The position numbers were made by a program, and so were the translations under genes. Source: an uncultured Bacteroidota bacterium (lineage in GTDB: Bacteria > Bacteroidota > Bacteroidia > 2-12-FULL-35-15). Taken from it: 7,075 nucleotides of DNA. Location: positions 1 through 7,075 of the forward strand of contig CAIRRW010000166.1 in assembly GCA_903881065.1 (NCBI GenBank), given 5' to 3'. The notes under the pieces were generated by a model. It worked only from the letters and a program-made list of their open reading frames with translations, ran no database searches and was not told the DNA's origin. Below are positions 5,957-7,075 of the stretch, piece by piece (the stretch's first letter is position 1; the number at the start of each line of letters is the position of its first letter).

Positions 5957-6556
5957 TTAAGGCATGAATTTGCCTCCTTTAAAAAAATACTTCTTGTAGT
6001 ATGGTTCATCTAAATCATCAATTATAACACCTTTTTTAGTACTTGCATGTACAAATTTATTGTTTTGTAAATACACACCAACATGACTAATATTATCATT
6101 CTCTATTTTGAAAAACACTAAATCTCCTTCTGTTAACTTTACTTTTGGAACCGGTTTACATTGATAAAAAATACTGGCAGCAGTCCCCTCAATTGTCTTA
6201 TTATACACAAAAGCCAATAATGCAGTTGTAAATGCCGAACAATCTACCCCATCTTTGCTCTTGCCTCCATACTTATATGGAACACCATACCAGTTGTCAA
6301 TAAAAGTAAAGAGTTTTAAGTTCTCTATTTTTTTCTCATCAACATTTAATAATTGAGCATATATAGTTTTTATTTTCGTTGAATTTGTTGGTTTATCCTT
6401 TTCTGAATTCTTTGTTGTTTCTTTGTGAGTGCGACATGAAGTTATTGAAATTGTTAATAAGAGAACTAGGAGGAAACGAAAAGAGGAATAATAATTTTGA
6501 AAGATAAACCTAGAAAGCTGAAGATTAAAACGAATTACATCTACCTGAATATCCAT
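5957..6556 (-). CDS. NlpC/P60-family cell-wall peptidase, predicted lipoprotein
   Basis: NlpC/P60 enzymes are cysteine peptidases that usually cut between D-Glu and the diamino acid in peptidoglycan stem peptides. In this 199-residue protein the catalytic domain covers about residues 76-199: WYGVPYKYGGKSKDGVDCSAF carries the nucleophile Cys106, ISHVGVYLQNNKFVHAS carries His158 and the third polar residue His170, and LTEGDLVFF is the usual strand before the catalytic His. A hydrophobic stretch (about 28-38) followed by ITSC gives a lipobox with Cys41 as the lipidation site, then a Lys/Thr/Asn-rich linker (42-62). The segment before the hydrophobic core is unusually long (about 27 residues) for a lipoprotein signal; no later ATG or TTG is available in that stretch. 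It lies 42 bp downstream of the TonB-domain gene on the same strand, with no convincing promoter between, so cotranscription is likely. Substrate bond and cell-surface side are inferred. Confidence 0.9.
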   Translation of the reverse strand: MDIQVDVIRFNLQLSRFIFQNYYSSFRFLLVLLLTISITSCRTHKETTKNSEKDKPTNSTKIKTIYAQLLNVDEKKIENLKLFTFIDNWYGVPYKYGGKSKDGVDCSAFTTALLAFVYNKTIEGTAASIFYQCKPVPKVKLTEGDLVFFKIENDNISHVGVYLQNNKFVHASTKKGVIIDDLDEPYYKKYFFKGGKFMP

Positions 6557-6598
6557 TATTGCTTAGGTTTAAGGAGTTGGTTTGTCAAAAAATAAAGG

Positions 6599-7075
6599 TC
6601 AATGAAATTCCAATTGTATTGGTAGTTGAAATGCTTTAGATATTGATTTTCCCTTTGATTTAGCAGGTTTCCAATTTGACATTTTGTTCACCACTCTCAA
6701 TGCTTCTTCGTTTAATTCAGTATTAATACCCTTTATTATTTTCGGATTAATAACTTTTCCAAAAACATCAACTGTAAATGATACAATAATTATAGTTCCA
6801 TTTGACGAGTCCCAATTGTAGTAATCAGAAGGGTAGTGGAAATTAATATGTAAAAAATTACTTAAAGAATCGTTCCCTCCAGGGAATTCAGGCATAGAAT
6901 CATTCTCGGTAAATAAAGAATCAGCGACATTTCTGTAGTTCTTTGTACCAGCAATTATTTCAAAATCCTGATTTTTATTAGCAGCAATAGTTTGCGGTGC
7001 AGAAACAACATTACCAGTAGTAACAACCTCCTTTCCTTCAGTGGCTCTTGCAGGGGAAGCCTTTTTACTCTTCGA
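6599..7075 (-). CDS. TonB C-terminal-domain protein (N-terminal part outside window)
   Basis: The last 158 residues are visible; the frame is open to the right edge, so the ATG at 6893-6895 is internal and not the start. The C-terminal about 98 residues match the Bacteroidota TonB fold: MPEFPGGNDSLSNFLHINFHYPSDY, then GTIIIVSFTVDVFGKVINPKIIKGI, then LNEEALRVVNKMSNWKPAKSKGKSISKAFQLPIQLEF. The preceding segment begins with a basic, low-complexity stretch (SKSKKASPARATEGKE), like the periplasmic linker of an energy-transducing protein. TonB carries proton-motive energy from ExbBD in the inner membrane to outer-membrane receptors such as BtuB. However, the same domain also occurs fused to M56/BlaR1-type sensor peptidases and other proteins in this phylum, and the missing N-terminus would decide. 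It is followed by the NlpC/P60 gene. Confidence 0.87.
   Translation of the reverse strand, partial: SKSKKASPARATEGKEVVTTGNVVSAPQTIAANKNQDFEIIAGTKNYRNVADSLFTENDSMPEFPGGNDSLSNFLHINFHYPSDYYNWDSSNGTIIIVSFTVDVFGKVINPKIIKGINTELNEEALRVVNKMSNWKPAKSKGKSISKAFQLPIQLEFH

Noticed and set aside
6893..6895. ATG at 6895 (minus strand) as the start of a 98-residue TonB-like protein
   Set aside because: The frame continues open to the right edge, and the Met is part of the usual MPEFPGG motif inside TonB-domain proteins.
1..7075. CRISPR array, tRNA or rRNA genes, or an obvious defence or mobile system
   Set aside because: No regularly spaced repeats, no tRNA cloverleaf, no rRNA sequence and no transposase or integrase motif were seen on either strand.

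Overview
The window comes from a member of the Bacteroidota, most likely a Bacteroidales-like commensal or anaerobe; genus and species cannot be read from it. The evidence is an AT-rich genome, promoters with a TAnnTTTG -7 element instead of an E. coli -10 box, start regions with A-rich leaders and no Shine-Dalgarno, a family GH92 alpha-mannosidase with C-terminal accessory domains, a TonB-dependent receptor, and a TonB C-terminal domain protein beginning PEFPGG.

Layout, left to right. (1) The 3' part of a GH92 exo-alpha-mannosidase gene, cut by the left edge, fused to a chitobiase-C/Fn3-like domain and an F5/8-type-C (discoidin-like) domain. (2) A 134-bp gap with a TGTTAATA repeat cluster and a promoter, then a single gene for a 312-residue secreted, probably outer-membrane beta-barrel protein of unknown function, closed by a very strong hairpin terminator. 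(3) On the opposite strand, sharing that terminator, a short pseudouridine synthase of the RluF type that lacks the usual S4 domain and seems to have an almost leaderless mRNA. (4) A divergent intergenic region whose right part is a cobalamin (B12) riboswitch, followed by a hairpin that encloses the start codon of btuB. (5) btuB, a 733-residue TonB-dependent outer-membrane receptor, apparently transcribed alone. (6) A 263-bp convergent gap with several hairpins, two of them mutually exclusive. (7) On the minus strand, a TonB C-terminal-domain protein (cut by the right edge) followed 42 bp later by an NlpC/P60 cell-wall peptidase lipoprotein, probably one operon.

How they work together. The clearest regulatory unit is riboswitch plus btuB: intracellular B12 is sensed by the leader RNA, which adjusts production of the B12 importer, probably at translation initiation because a start-codon-sequestering structure is visible and no intrinsic terminator is. 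The receptor needs TonB for energy; a TonB-like gene lies nearby, but Bacteroidota carry many such genes and no specific pairing is shown. The mannosidase, OMP, RluF and NlpC/P60 genes have no evident functional link to B12. I found no CRISPR array, tRNA, rRNA, insertion sequence or phage gene. Most of the window is conventional; the novelty lies in the btuB expression platform, the S4-less RluF, the competing hairpins after btuB and the unassigned OMP.
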